Shown here piece by piece: positions 52,432 through 61,220 of a DNA stretch of 64,000 nucleotides. The translations under genes and the position numbers were made by a program. Positions within the stretch are counted from its first letter, which is position 1, and each line of letters starts with the position of its first letter. The notes beneath the pieces were generated by a model that worked only from the letters and a program-made list of their open reading frames with translations, was not told the DNA's origin and did not search any database. The DNA comes from Acidimicrobiia bacterium (GTDB lineage: Bacteria > Actinomycetota > Acidimicrobiia > Spongiisociales > Spongiisociaceae): positions 1-64,000 of the forward strand of contig WTGI01000088.1 in the NCBI GenBank assembly GCA_011523635.1, in the 5' to 3' direction.

Positions 52432-52635
52432 ATGCCGCCGAAGGTTAGAGACGTGATCCGGATACTCAAGCGCGATGGTTGGTACCTCGTGCGGACCCGC
52501 GGAAGTCACCGCCAATACAAGCACCCGCACAAGCCAGGCACCGTTACGATTGCTGGGCACATGGGCAAAGACCTCTCGCCGGACATGAGAGCCAGCATCG
52601 TCAAGCAAGCCGGCCTCGAGAAAGGGTCCCTATGA
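52432..52635 (+). CDS. hicA: HicA-family mRNA interferase toxin
   Basis: The 67-residue protein has the HicA double-stranded RNA-binding-like fold: VRDVIRILKRDGWYLVRTRGSHRQYKHP, with the catalytic His in GSHRQYK, followed by TVTIAGHMGKDLSPDMRASIVKQAGL. HicA toxins cleave mRNA and arrest growth until neutralised. Its stop overlaps the hicB start (ATGA). The toxin-first order is usual for hicAB. Confidence 0.92.
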   Translation: MPPKVRDVIRILKRDGWYLVRTRGSHRQYKHPHKPGTVTIAGHMGKDLSPDMRASIVKQAGLEKGSL

Positions 52636-52841
52636 CGAGCTACATCGCGGTCATCGAACGAACCGGCAACGGCTACGGCGCGTACGTGCCTGACCTGCCG
52701 GGATGCATCGCCGCCGGCGACACCTTGGAGGAGACAGAGTCCCTGATCCGTGAGGCCGTCGGCTACCACATCGAGATGCTCCACGAGAACGGTGATCCCG
52801 TTCCCGATCCTCAGGCCACCGCCCATCTCGTGTCGGCCTAA
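52632..52841 (+). CDS. hicB: HicB-family antitoxin (short form)
   Basis: The 69-residue protein is the partial RNase H-fold domain of HicB: YIAVIERTGNGYGAYVPDLPGCIAAGDTLEETESLIREAVGYHIEMLHENGDPVP. It binds and blocks HicA. It lacks the C-terminal DNA-binding (ribbon-helix-helix or HTH) domain that many HicB proteins have, so operon autoregulation may need another factor or be weak. It is convergent with tyrA. Confidence 0.92.
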   Translation: MTSYIAVIERTGNGYGAYVPDLPGCIAAGDTLEETESLIREAVGYHIEMLHENGDPVPDPQATAHLVSA

Positions 52842-52857
52842 GCCGGCCTCGGGCCGA

Positions 52858-53880
52858 CTACTCCAGCGAGAAGTCCGCCTCCAGGAGCGCGGCGCGTAGC
52901 AGGTCCGCCTCCGCCGGCCGTACTGACAGAGTCAGGATTCCGCCTCCCCCGTGGAGGGCATGCCGCAGCTGGAGGTCGCGGACATCCACACCGCTCCGCT
53001 CCAGTGCCCGACCCACCTTGGCGATCTCGCCCGGGCGGTCCTGGAGCACCACTCCTACCCTCACCACCGGGGGCGCCATGGCCTGCCGCCTGCTCCTGGC
53101 CTCCTCGATCCGGGTGGTCAGCGGGCCGGAGGCGCCACGCGCCACCTCCTCCCGAACCTCGTCAAGCAGGCCCATCAGCCGTTCGATGGAGTCGCTGACG
53201 TTGGCCTCGTTGGCGGCCAATACCTCCGGCCACCAGCGCGGCTCGGAGGCGGCCACCCGGGTCAGGTCGCGAAACGACCCGGCTACCAGGCGCTCGGCGG
53301 CCGGGTCCTGGCGCGTGACCAGGTTGATCAACGAAACGGCGATTATCTGGGGAAGGTGCGAGATGTCGGCCACCACCCGGTCGTGCTCGGCGGCCTGAAG
53401 CCGGTACGGTATGGCTCCCACCGACTCGACTATCGACTCCAGGGTCTCGACATCGTCCGGAACAGCCTTATCGGGACATATGACCCAGGCGGCGCCTTTG
53501 AAGAGAGAGGGCGAGGCCGCGGCCGGACCGGCCTGCTCGAGACCCGCCATCGGATGCCCGGCCACCATTCGTAGGCCCGCCGGCCGCGCATCGACCACCG
53601 GTCGCTTCACCCCGGCCACATCCGTCACCAAGGCTTCGGTACGCAAGCCCGGGAGGGTCTCGAGCGTGGCTGTCAGGGGACCGGCCAGGACCACCAGGTC
53701 CGATCCCTCCAGAGCGTCCTCCTGGCTCCCGTACGGGTCATCCACCGCGCCGCGTTCCGTTGCCACTTCCAGCGCAGTCGGGTCGGGGTCCCATCCGGCG
53801 ACCGTCCAGCCGACCCGCCGGAGGGCCATGCCGAGCGAAGCACCGATCAACCCCGTGCCGAAGATAGCGGCGCGACGCAT
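52858..53880 (-). CDS. tyrA: Prephenate dehydrogenase with ACT domain
   Basis: The 340-residue enzyme makes 4-hydroxyphenylpyruvate for tyrosine. The Rossmann motif is IFGTGLIGASLGMALRRVGW. Substrate-site segments are VTDVAGVKRPVVD, GHPMAGLEQAGP and HDRVVADISHLPQIIAVSL (catalytic His). A C-terminal ACT domain (about 262-340; VRVGVVLQDRPGEIAKVGRAL) suggests feedback control by tyrosine. It follows aroF by 18 bp, forming an aromatic amino acid pair. Confidence 0.95.
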   Translation of the reverse strand: MRRAAIFGTGLIGASLGMALRRVGWTVAGWDPDPTALEVATERGAVDDPYGSQEDALEGSDLVVLAGPLTATLETLPGLRTEALVTDVAGVKRPVVDARPAGLRMVAGHPMAGLEQAGPAAASPSLFKGAAWVICPDKAVPDDVETLESIVESVGAIPYRLQAAEHDRVVADISHLPQIIAVSLINLVTRQDPAAERLVAGSFRDLTRVAASEPRWWPEVLAANEANVSDSIERLMGLLDEVREEVARGASGPLTTRIEEARSRRQAMAPPVVRVGVVLQDRPGEIAKVGRALERSGVDVRDLQLRHALHGGGGILTLSVRPAEADLLRAALLEADFSLE

Positions 53881-53898
53881 CGGGACTGCTGGTCAGAC

Positions 53899-54912
53899 CT
53901 ATATGGTGACGCCGAGAGCGGTGGCCAGACCTCGCATCTGGTCCATCAACTCGGCGAATTCGGCCGGTAACAAGGCCTGATCGCCGTCGACCTGGGCAGT
54001 CTCGGGGGCGGGATGCACGTCCACGATGAAGCCATCGGCGCCCACCGCGATGGCGGCTCGAGCCAGGGGGGCAACCAGATGGCGGCGCCCTGACGAATGG
54101 GACGGATCGATGATCACCGGCAGGTGGGACATGTGCTTGATGACCGGCGCCGCCGATATGTCGAGCGTGTTCCGGGTGGCGGTCTCGAAGGTTCGGATGC
54201 CCCTTTCCACCAGGACGACTTCGTGGTTCCCTTCCTTGTATATGTACTCGGCGGCGTTGAGCCACTCATCGATGGTGGCCGTGAACCCACGCTTGAGCTG
54301 CACCGGCTTGTGGACCCGGCCTACTTCCGAGAGCAACGCGAAGTTCGCCATATTCCGGGTACCGATTCGCAGCATGTCGGCGTAGCCGGCGACCAGGTCC
54401 ACATCCCGCGGGTCGAGGACCTCGGCAACGAAAGGCATGCCGAACTCCTCACGGGCCTCGGCCATGAGCTGGAGACCGTCCTCCGCCAAGCCCTGGAAGG
54501 AGAAGGGGCTGGTCCGGGGCTTGAAGGCATCCCCTCGCAGGATGGTTGCGCCCGCATCGAGCACCGCTTCGGCGGTCTCGAACAGCTGGTCCCGGGTCTC
54601 GACCGCGCAAGGACCGGCGATCGGAGCGAAGACGCCGCCACCGATCTGGGCGTTCCTCACCTTTATGACCGTGTCCTCGGCCTGGAACTCGCGGGACACG
54701 AACTTGTACGGCTTCAGCACCGGCACGGCCCGCTCCACTCCGGGCATGGCCAGCCACGGCTGTTGCTGGATTATCTCTCGATCCCCGATCGCCCCGATGA
54801 CCGTCCGGACCTGTCCCACCGATATGTGGGCTTCGCATCCGATCTCGGCCAGGCGTCGCACCACCCGGTCGATATGTTCCTGTGAAACCCCCGACTTCAT
54901 GACGATGATCAT
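53899..54912 (-). CDS. aroF: 3-deoxy-7-phosphoheptulonate synthase (DAHP synthase)
   Basis: The 337-residue enzyme condenses PEP and erythrose-4-phosphate, the first step of the shikimate pathway. It is the type I-beta form with an N-terminal ferredoxin-like regulatory domain (MIIVMKSGVSQEHIDRVVRRL) as in Thermotoga. Core motifs are IAGPCAVET, LRGDAFKPRTSPFSFQG, VLVERGIRTFE and PVIIDPSHSSGRRHLV, with metal ligands Cys, His, Glu and Asp. The ATG at 54912 has GGAGG upstream. The regulatory domain and the tyrA partner suggest tyrosine or phenylalanine feedback. Confidence 0.96.
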   Translation of the reverse strand: MIIVMKSGVSQEHIDRVVRRLAEIGCEAHISVGQVRTVIGAIGDREIIQQQPWLAMPGVERAVPVLKPYKFVSREFQAEDTVIKVRNAQIGGGVFAPIAGPCAVETRDQLFETAEAVLDAGATILRGDAFKPRTSPFSFQGLAEDGLQLMAEAREEFGMPFVAEVLDPRDVDLVAGYADMLRIGTRNMANFALLSEVGRVHKPVQLKRGFTATIDEWLNAAEYIYKEGNHEVVLVERGIRTFETATRNTLDISAAPVIKHMSHLPVIIDPSHSSGRRHLVAPLARAAIAVGADGFIVDVHPAPETAQVDGDQALLPAEFAELMDQMRGLATALGVTI

Positions 54913-55031
54913 CAAGCATCCTCCGCGCGTTATCCCGAGAGGATAGACCCGATGGGAGCAATCGAGATCGCTGACCCCATCCATGGTGTATTGGCCCGGC
55001 CGGTCGGGGGCGTCGCGACGTGGCCTGGCTG

Positions 55032-55625
55032 TCAGGATCTGTCGATGCGGCGGAGATCCGCGGGCGTGTCGACGTCGCCGGGAGGCATACCTTCCACGAA
55101 CACCTCCTCCACCCACTCGGGATGGGTCAGGAAGAGATTTCGCGCTCCCCGGTCACCGCTCAGCCCGGTAATCAGGGCGGGCCACAGCGAACGATGGACC
55201 AGCACCGGGTGCCCGCGCGTGAACCGGTACCGGGGGATGACCACCGGCCGCCGGGAGCGCCTCCGGGCCTCGAGAAGCCGTGGCACGACATCACCGGGCA
55301 CGTTCGGTTGGTCCCCGAGCACCACCAAGGCCTGATCTACCGAACGCTCGCCGATCAGGAAGTCCAGGCCGACCCGTAGTGAGGAACCCATCCCCTCCTG
55401 CCATTCGAGGTTCTCTATGACCGCGGCATCCCCGAGATCGACCGCCTCCATGATCTGCTCGGCGCCGGCGCCCAGCACCACATAGACCGCGTCCACCTGG
55501 GGCCAACCCCGCACGCGGGCCACCACATGCGCCAGGAGCGGCTTGCCTCTCCAGTCGGCGAGCTGCTTGGGACTGCCGAAGCGCCGCGACTCACCTCCGG
55601 CCAGGACGAGCGCCGCAGTCATCAC
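55032..55625 (-). CDS. MobA/MocA-like nucleotidyltransferase
   Basis: The 197-residue protein is a MobA-like NTP transferase: ALVLAGGESRRFGSPKQLADWRGKPLLAHV (nucleotide-binding loop with PKQL), VVLGDQPNV (metal Asp) and the C-terminal DVDTPADL. In molybdenum hydroxylase clusters such proteins (MocA type) make molybdopterin cytosine dinucleotide, the cofactor of CoxL. Its place at the end of the cox/xdhC group fits that role. Confidence 0.9.
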   Translation of the reverse strand: MMTAALVLAGGESRRFGSPKQLADWRGKPLLAHVVARVRGWPQVDAVYVVLGAGAEQIMEAVDLGDAAVIENLEWQEGMGSSLRVGLDFLIGERSVDQALVVLGDQPNVPGDVVPRLLEARRRSRRPVVIPRYRFTRGHPVLVHRSLWPALITGLSGDRGARNLFLTHPEWVEEVFVEGMPPGDVDTPADLRRIDRS

Positions 55626-55674
55626 GAACGGGCGGTTGCGCGTTGATGGTTGGACGGAACCCGACCAGGAACGG

Positions 55675-56463
55675 TCATAGGTCTCCGGCGTCCTCCGTGC
55701 GTTGGAGGTGGACGCGGCCCTTCCGTCCGACGAGAGACTCCCCGCTCCCCGATCCGTACCGGACCTGGATCATCTCCGCCAGGATGGATATGGCCACCTC
55801 GCCGGGTTGCTCGGCGCCGATGTCGAGCCCGACCGGGCCGCGGATCCGGGCGATCTGGTTCTTCGGGAACCCGGCCTTTCGCAGCCGTTCCACCCGCTTC
55901 CGGTGGGTACGGCGACTTCCCATCACGCCGATGTACTTGACGTCGCTGGGTAGCACGAGGGGCAGCATCGGATCCTCGAACCGGGCGTCATGGCTGAGCA
56001 TCACCACGTAGGTACGGCCGTCGATGTCCAGCTGGTCCTCGATCTCACCCGGCCACCCGACGATCACCTGATGCGCCTCGGGAAAGCGCTCGGGCGTGGT
56101 GAAGAACGGACGGGAGTCGGTGACGACGACCCTGAAGCCCAGGCCATGAGCAATCCGGCATAGCTCCTGCGCGATGTGAACGGCGCCGATGATGAGGAGC
56201 CGGGGCTGCGGAGCAACCGTCTCGATGTAGACCTCGTGCTCCCCGTATCCGAGGGTACGGCTCTGCTCACGGTCCATCAGGCTGGCCGCGTCGGCGATCA
56301 CGGCATCGAGTATCTCGCCGGGGATGGTCCCGGTCACCAGCCCGTCCGCCCGATCCAGCACCGCCTTGGCGCCGGTGGCGGGACCCTCGACCACGGTGAT
56401 GACCGCCCCCAGCCGCTCCTCCTCGACAAGGCTACGGACCGCCTCCAGGTGAGCACCTACCAT
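55675..56463 (-). CDS. XdhC C-terminal (Rossmann) domain protein
   Basis: The 262-residue protein is the C-terminal half of XdhC/CoxF-type accessory proteins. It has a Rossmann core, [32 protein letters not shown], then [31 protein letters not shown] and [23 protein letters not shown]. XdhC binds molybdenum cofactor, helps its sulfuration or equivalent modification, and hands it to the apoenzyme. The N-terminal half is a separate gene that overlaps it by 7 bases. The ATG at 56463 gives this overlap. Confidence 0.92.
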   Translation of the reverse strand: MVGAHLEAVRSLVEEERLGAVITVVEGPATGAKAVLDRADGLVTGTIPGEILDAVIADAASLMDREQSRTLGYGEHEVYIETVAPQPRLLIIGAVHIAQELCRIAHGLGFRVVVTDSRPFFTTPERFPEAHQVIVGWPGEIEDQLDIDGRTYVVMLSHDARFEDPMLPLVLPSDVKYIGVMGSRRTHRKRVERLRKAGFPKNQIARIRGPVGLDIGAEQPGEVAISILAEMIQVRYGSGSGESLVGRKGRVHLQRTEDAGDL

Positions 56464-56765
56464 TTCTCGACCAGCACCTGGATGGTCCCTCCGCAGGCCA
56501 GGCCCACCTCGAAGGCGTCCTCGTCGGCGATGCCGTACGTCACCAGGCGAGGTTCGCCCGTGGCGAGCACCTCCTGGGCGTGCAGGAACACGTCGTTCTC
56601 CACGCATCCGCCGCTGACCGAGCCCTCCATGTCACCGTCGGATGACACCAGGAACTTGGCGCCCTCCGGCCGGGGAGCCGAACCCTTGACCCGCACCACC
56701 GTCGCCACCGCGACCTGCTTGCCTTCGTCGATCCACCGGTTGTAGACACTCAGCGCATCCTTCAT
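56457..56765 (-). CDS. XdhC N-terminal (XdhC_CoxI) domain protein
   Basis: The 102-residue protein is the N-terminal XdhC_CoxI domain: [25 protein letters not shown], then [20 protein letters not shown]. It matches the first third of XdhC proteins and carries the conserved GSVSGGCVE cysteine implicated in cofactor binding. In most relatives this domain is fused to the Rossmann domain; here the two are separate overlapping genes. Its start overlaps the coxE-like gene stop by 4 bases. Confidence 0.92.
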   Translation of the reverse strand: MKDALSVYNRWIDEGKQVAVATVVRVKGSAPRPEGAKFLVSSDGDMEGSVSGGCVENDVFLHAQEVLATGEPRLVTYGIADEDAFEVGLACGGTIQVLVEKW

Positions 56766-57931
56766 GATGCCCGGGCTCCTCGTCTAGATGTTCGTCTTGC
56801 GGCCTGGCTCGGGTGGGGCGGCATCGACTCGAGGAGCCGGATGACCCCTCCGAGATCCACCAGCCGGGCGGCGGGCAGGAAGTCGTCCACGTACGGCAAC
56901 GCCGCCTTGAGTCCCCTCGTCTCAGGCGCGTACCCCTTGCGGCCCGCCAGGGGATTCAACCAGATGGTTCGATGGACGGAACGCGAGAATCGCGCCATCT
57001 CCTGGCTCAGCAGAGCCGGATCTCCTCGATCCCATCCGTCGCTGATGATCATTCCGATCGGACCACCTCTAGCCACCCGTCGACTCCAGAGCCGATTGTA
57101 GGTTGCCAGAGCCTCTCCGATCCGCGTGCCTCCCGACCAGTCGTGGACGCGGCCCGCCACCAGCCGGAGCGCCATGGCCGGATCCCGCCTGCGGAGCTCG
57201 TGGGTGATGCGGGTCAACCTGGTGGAGAACACGAAGGTCTCGACCCGGCCCATGCGGGCCGGGGCGGAGTGGGCGAAGTACAGCAGCAGCTCCACGTACT
57301 TCTCCATCGATCCGCTCACGTCCGCGATGATCACCAGCGGGCGCCGGCGAGGCCGGCGGGACCGGAACTCCATCTCCAGCAGCTCGCCGCGGGGACCGAC
57401 CGCATTACGCAGGGTCCTCCGCATGTCGGGACGGCGTCCCATCGAGTCGGGCATCCAGCGGCGGCTCAGCGCCTCGGCGGGTCTCCACACCATGCGAGAG
57501 ATCAGCCTCCGCACCTCGGCCATCTCGTCGGGTGTCAGCTCGCCGAAGTCGCGGGTGCCGAGCCTCTCCGCGTGAGAAGCCCCCATCTGCTCGCTGCTGT
57601 CCTCCGTATCCTCCTCGTCGAGCTGGCCGGCCGAGGTCAGCACGGGCAGGTAGGACTGAACCATCCGGTCCGACTCCGCCTCCACGGGGGGTCGCTTGCG
57701 CCCTCCCGACCCGAAGAACAGGTCGAACGCGTCCTCGAACACCGGTAGCTGATCGGGACGGGTCACCACCAGTGACCGGAACCCGCACCTGATGTCCCGA
57801 ACGTCATCGAGACCCAGCACGTGGGCCGAGGTGAGCAACTCCATGCCGGTACGCGGATCGACCTCGAGGCCCTTGGCGCGCAGGTAGCGCGCGAAGTGGA
57901 TCACATTCTGGGCGAACACACCTACGGGCAT
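56762..57931 (-). CDS. coxE: CoxE-like VWA-domain protein
   Basis: The 389-residue protein belongs to the VWA CoxE family. The N-terminal region includes [22 protein letters not shown], and the C-terminal von Willebrand A domain has the metal-site motif [17 protein letters not shown] (DxSxS) and the later Asp in [12 protein letters not shown]. In CO dehydrogenase clusters CoxE acts with the CoxD AAA+ ATPase in assembly of the active site. The coxD-like gene lies directly upstream, 6 bp away. Confidence 0.93.
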   Translation of the reverse strand: MPVGVFAQNVIHFARYLRAKGLEVDPRTGMELLTSAHVLGLDDVRDIRCGFRSLVVTRPDQLPVFEDAFDLFFGSGGRKRPPVEAESDRMVQSYLPVLTSAGQLDEEDTEDSSEQMGASHAERLGTRDFGELTPDEMAEVRRLISRMVWRPAEALSRRWMPDSMGRRPDMRRTLRNAVGPRGELLEMEFRSRRPRRRPLVIIADVSGSMEKYVELLLYFAHSAPARMGRVETFVFSTRLTRITHELRRRDPAMALRLVAGRVHDWSGGTRIGEALATYNRLWSRRVARGGPIGMIISDGWDRGDPALLSQEMARFSRSVHRTIWLNPLAGRKGYAPETRGLKAALPYVDDFLPAARLVDLGGVIRLLESMPPHPSQAARRTSRRGARAS

Positions 57932-57937
57932 CAGGGA

Positions 57938-58822
<885 letters not shown>

Positions 58823-58863
58823 CGAAAAGAGGATACACGTCCCCGGCTAGGGGACGACCGCGC

Positions 58864-60090
58864 CTATGCCCACAGCGTGCTGATCGGCGCCGCGATGATC
58901 CGGTCGTCGATCAGATACGGCCAGGGCCCGGTGTGCAAGACCACCCCGCCCACGAACCTCTCGCCCATCTGATCGCGTAGCCAGATCAGGTGCCTGGCGT
59001 CGCCGCGGTCCGGTGCGGACGTCGCCTTGATCTCGATGCCGAGGACCTGCCAGGCGTCTATCTCGACGATCAGATCGATCTCATGCCGCCCGTTCCCGGA
59101 CCGTAGATGATGCAGTGCCGGTTTACCCGTGACCGCCACCGACTCGCCTCGGATCTGCGCCACCACGAAGGTCTCGAGGACCCGTCCCAGCAGATCTCCG
59201 TGGCGAAGCACCCCTTCCGAGTCCGCGCCCAGAGCCGCGGCCAGCAGGCCGGAATCGGTGAGATACCGCTTAGGGGATCGGGCCAGTCGCTTCAGCCGGT
59301 TCGTGTGCCATGCCGGTAGCTCGTCGGCCACCATCAGGTTCAGGAGGTGCCGACCGTAGGCCTGGACGGTTCGGTGGTTGATCCGGGCCGACTCACGGAT
59401 CTTCTGATCGGTGATCACGCCCGCGGAGTTGGCTGCGTATACGTTGAAGAAGTTGCGGTACAACGCGGGGTTGCGGCTACCCGACACATCCCGGACGATC
59501 AGCCCGTCGACATACCCGTCAAGCCACGCCCGCCGCTCGGATTCGGGCACGACCAGTGCAACCTCGGGAAAACCGCCCAGAACGGCGAGAGCCACGTAGT
59601 CACGGATGTCCAACTGGGGATCGGCCGGTCTCAGGTCGTCTCCATCGACGATGCGCTCGATCAGCGGCTTGGTGGCGGTTGCCTTCTGTTCGGACACCGT
59701 GAGCGGCCAGATCTCCAGGCTCACGACCCGCCCCACCCCGGGCCATCCGCCCGGAGTCCCAAGGGTCGTGTGTAGCGATCCGGCCAGGATGAACCGTCCG
59801 GGTCGGGAATCACGATCGACAGCCCGTTTCACCGCTCCCAGCACCTCGGGAACCACCTGCCACTCGTCCAGCAACACCGGTTCAGGAAGGTCACGGCCAA
59901 GGGCGGCGTCCGGGTCGGCTTGGAACACGGCAGCCTCCGCAGGCCTGTCCATCCGTACCACTGTCCGGGCGTGTCTGACCGCGGTCGTAGTCTTGCCCGT
60001 CGCTCTGGGCCCTACCAGCATAACCGCAGGTAAACCAGCCAATCGCTGTGCCAGGACCCGGTCGATCAGACGCTTCCGATACTCAACCAT
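58864..60090 (-). CDS. AAA_14/DUF4143-type ATPase with nuclease-like C-terminus
   Basis: The 408-residue protein has an AAA ATPase domain with Walker A GPRATGKT (27-34), Walker B PVLLDEWQ and sensor FILAGS, then a DUF4143 domain. The C-terminal segment GNGRHEIDLIVEI plus VLGIEIKAT has the spacing of a PD-(D/E)XK nuclease core. Function of the family is unclear; genes of this sort are mobile and often patchy. It separates coxM from coxD and is preceded by four 23-bp iterons. ATG 60090 is chosen; a TTG at 60105 would lie inside the first iteron. Confidence 0.9.
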   Translation of the reverse strand: MVEYRKRLIDRVLAQRLAGLPAVMLVGPRATGKTTTAVRHARTVVRMDRPAEAAVFQADPDAALGRDLPEPVLLDEWQVVPEVLGAVKRAVDRDSRPGRFILAGSLHTTLGTPGGWPGVGRVVSLEIWPLTVSEQKATATKPLIERIVDGDDLRPADPQLDIRDYVALAVLGGFPEVALVVPESERRAWLDGYVDGLIVRDVSGSRNPALYRNFFNVYAANSAGVITDQKIRESARINHRTVQAYGRHLLNLMVADELPAWHTNRLKRLARSPKRYLTDSGLLAAALGADSEGVLRHGDLLGRVLETFVVAQIRGESVAVTGKPALHHLRSGNGRHEIDLIVEIDAWQVLGIEIKATSAPDRGDARHLIWLRDQMGERFVGGVVLHTGPWPYLIDDRIIAAPISTLWA

Positions 60091-60100
60091 CTCACCATGA

Positions 60101-60181
60101 TACAACTATTTCACAGCTTCTAGTACAACTTTTTCGCCATCCGGAGTACAACTATTTCACAGCTTCTAGTACATTTTTTGC
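60101..60181. repeat. Four 23-bp iterons upstream of the DUF4143 ATPase gene
   Basis: The motif TACAACTATTTCAC starts at 60101 and 60147, TACAACTTTTTCGC at 60124 and TACATTTTTTGCAC at 60170, giving an exact 23-bp period. The 60101 and 60147 units share 27 identical bases. The array reaches to 11 bp before the likely start codon, so it overlaps the promoter. This layout fits an operator bound by several copies of a protein, perhaps the ATPase itself or its regulator. Confidence 0.8.
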
Positions 60182-60273
60182 ACCGCCGGCTTCTCCGGGA
60201 AGCACCGGGAACACCTTACGTGGCGGGGCGGAGCGAGTTGACCCCGGCTGCTCCGGCTCGCACGCCAGACGCG

Positions 60274-60309
60274 AACCGGCCGCCTCGGAGTCTTGTGGGG
60301 CGGCCGGTT
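60274..60309. terminator. Hairpin downstream of coxM
   Basis: AACCGGCCGCC and GGCGGCCGGTT form a perfect 11-bp stem with a 14-nt loop, 31 bp after the coxM stop (60341) on its strand. No T tract follows, so it is a candidate factor-dependent terminator or mRNA 3' end. It marks a break between coxSLM and the ATPase gene. Confidence 0.55.
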
Positions 60310-60340
60310 GTGTTGGCTGTGTTGTCTTCGGTCCTGCGGG

Positions 60341-61207
60341 CTACCCGGCGGCGGCCAAGGCTGCCTTCACTGCACGGGCTGCGAACAGCTGGGCGAGGTG
60401 GGTCTTGTAGCCCACCGACCCGTACAGGTCCTCCAGCACGTCGATCCCGTCGGTTGCGTGGGCCGCAGCCGCCTCGACGGCGGCGTCGGAACCGTCGGAA
60501 CCGACCAGTGCATCGGCCACGCCGGCGGCCAGAACCGGACGGCTGCCCACGCCGGTCACCGCGACGGTGGCCGCGCTGACCGAACCGTTGGAGCAGGTCA
60601 CCGAAGCAGCCACCCCGGCTACCGCATAGTCGGTATGGCCACCCCGTCGGCCCAGCTTGTCATAAGCCGAGCCGGTACCGGCGCCGACCTTGGGAATCCG
60701 CATCTCGGTGAGGATCTCGCCGGGCTCCAACGCGGACATCAAGGTGTCCACGAAGAAGTCGGCGGCCGCGATCTCGCGCGTGCCTCCCGACGACGCCGCC
60801 ACCATCGTGGCGCCCAGAGCGAGCGCCGCGACCGGCTGGTCGGCCGCCACATCGGCGTGCGCCATCGACCCGCAACACGTACCACGGTTACGGACCTGGC
60901 GGTCACCCGTCCAGGAAGCAGCCGTGGCCAGCGCGGCGCCGTGGTCCTGGACCAGGCCGCTGGCCGCAACCTCGGCATGGGTCACCAGCGCACCGATCGA
61001 GATGGAATCACCGTTGTCGGTGATGTCACCCAACCCGGCGATCCGGCCGATGTCCACCACCATCTCGGGCGACAGCAGCCGCATCTTCATCATCGGCAGC
61101 AGGCTCATGCCACCGGCCAGCACCTTGGCTCCCGGATTGGCATCGAGAGCAGCCAGCGCCTCATCCAGGCTGGAGGGTGCTACGTAATCGAACTGTCGTG
61201 GATACAT
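60341..61207 (-). CDS. coxM: Molybdenum hydroxylase FAD subunit (CoxM family)
   Basis: The 288-residue subunit carries FAD and passes electrons from the Fe-S subunit to the quinone pool or another acceptor. It has the VAO-type FAD motifs VLAGGMSLLPMMKMRL and CCGSMAHADVAADQPVAALALGA, with IGALVTHAEVA between them, and the CO_deh_flav_C domain (GGHTDYAVAGVAASV). It lies 13 bp after coxL in the order coxS-coxL-coxM. Confidence 0.95.
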   Translation of the reverse strand: MYPRQFDYVAPSSLDEALAALDANPGAKVLAGGMSLLPMMKMRLLSPEMVVDIGRIAGLGDITDNGDSISIGALVTHAEVAASGLVQDHGAALATAASWTGDRQVRNRGTCCGSMAHADVAADQPVAALALGATMVAASSGGTREIAAADFFVDTLMSALEPGEILTEMRIPKVGAGTGSAYDKLGRRGGHTDYAVAGVAASVTCSNGSVSAATVAVTGVGSRPVLAAGVADALVGSDGSDAAVEAAAAHATDGIDVLEDLYGSVGYKTHLAQLFAARAVKAALAAAG

Positions 61208-61220
61208 GGGCTCCTCCTCC

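Noticed and set aside
60091-60105. TTG start of the DUF4143 ATPase gene at 60105
   Set aside because: It lies inside the first iteron and adds five residues not expected before MVEYRKRLID; the ATG at 60090 is the better start, although its ribosome binding site is tight.
60101-60181. Possible small CRISPR array
   Set aside because: The units repeat head to tail every 23 bp with no unique spacers of 30-40 bp and no cas genes; iterons fit better.
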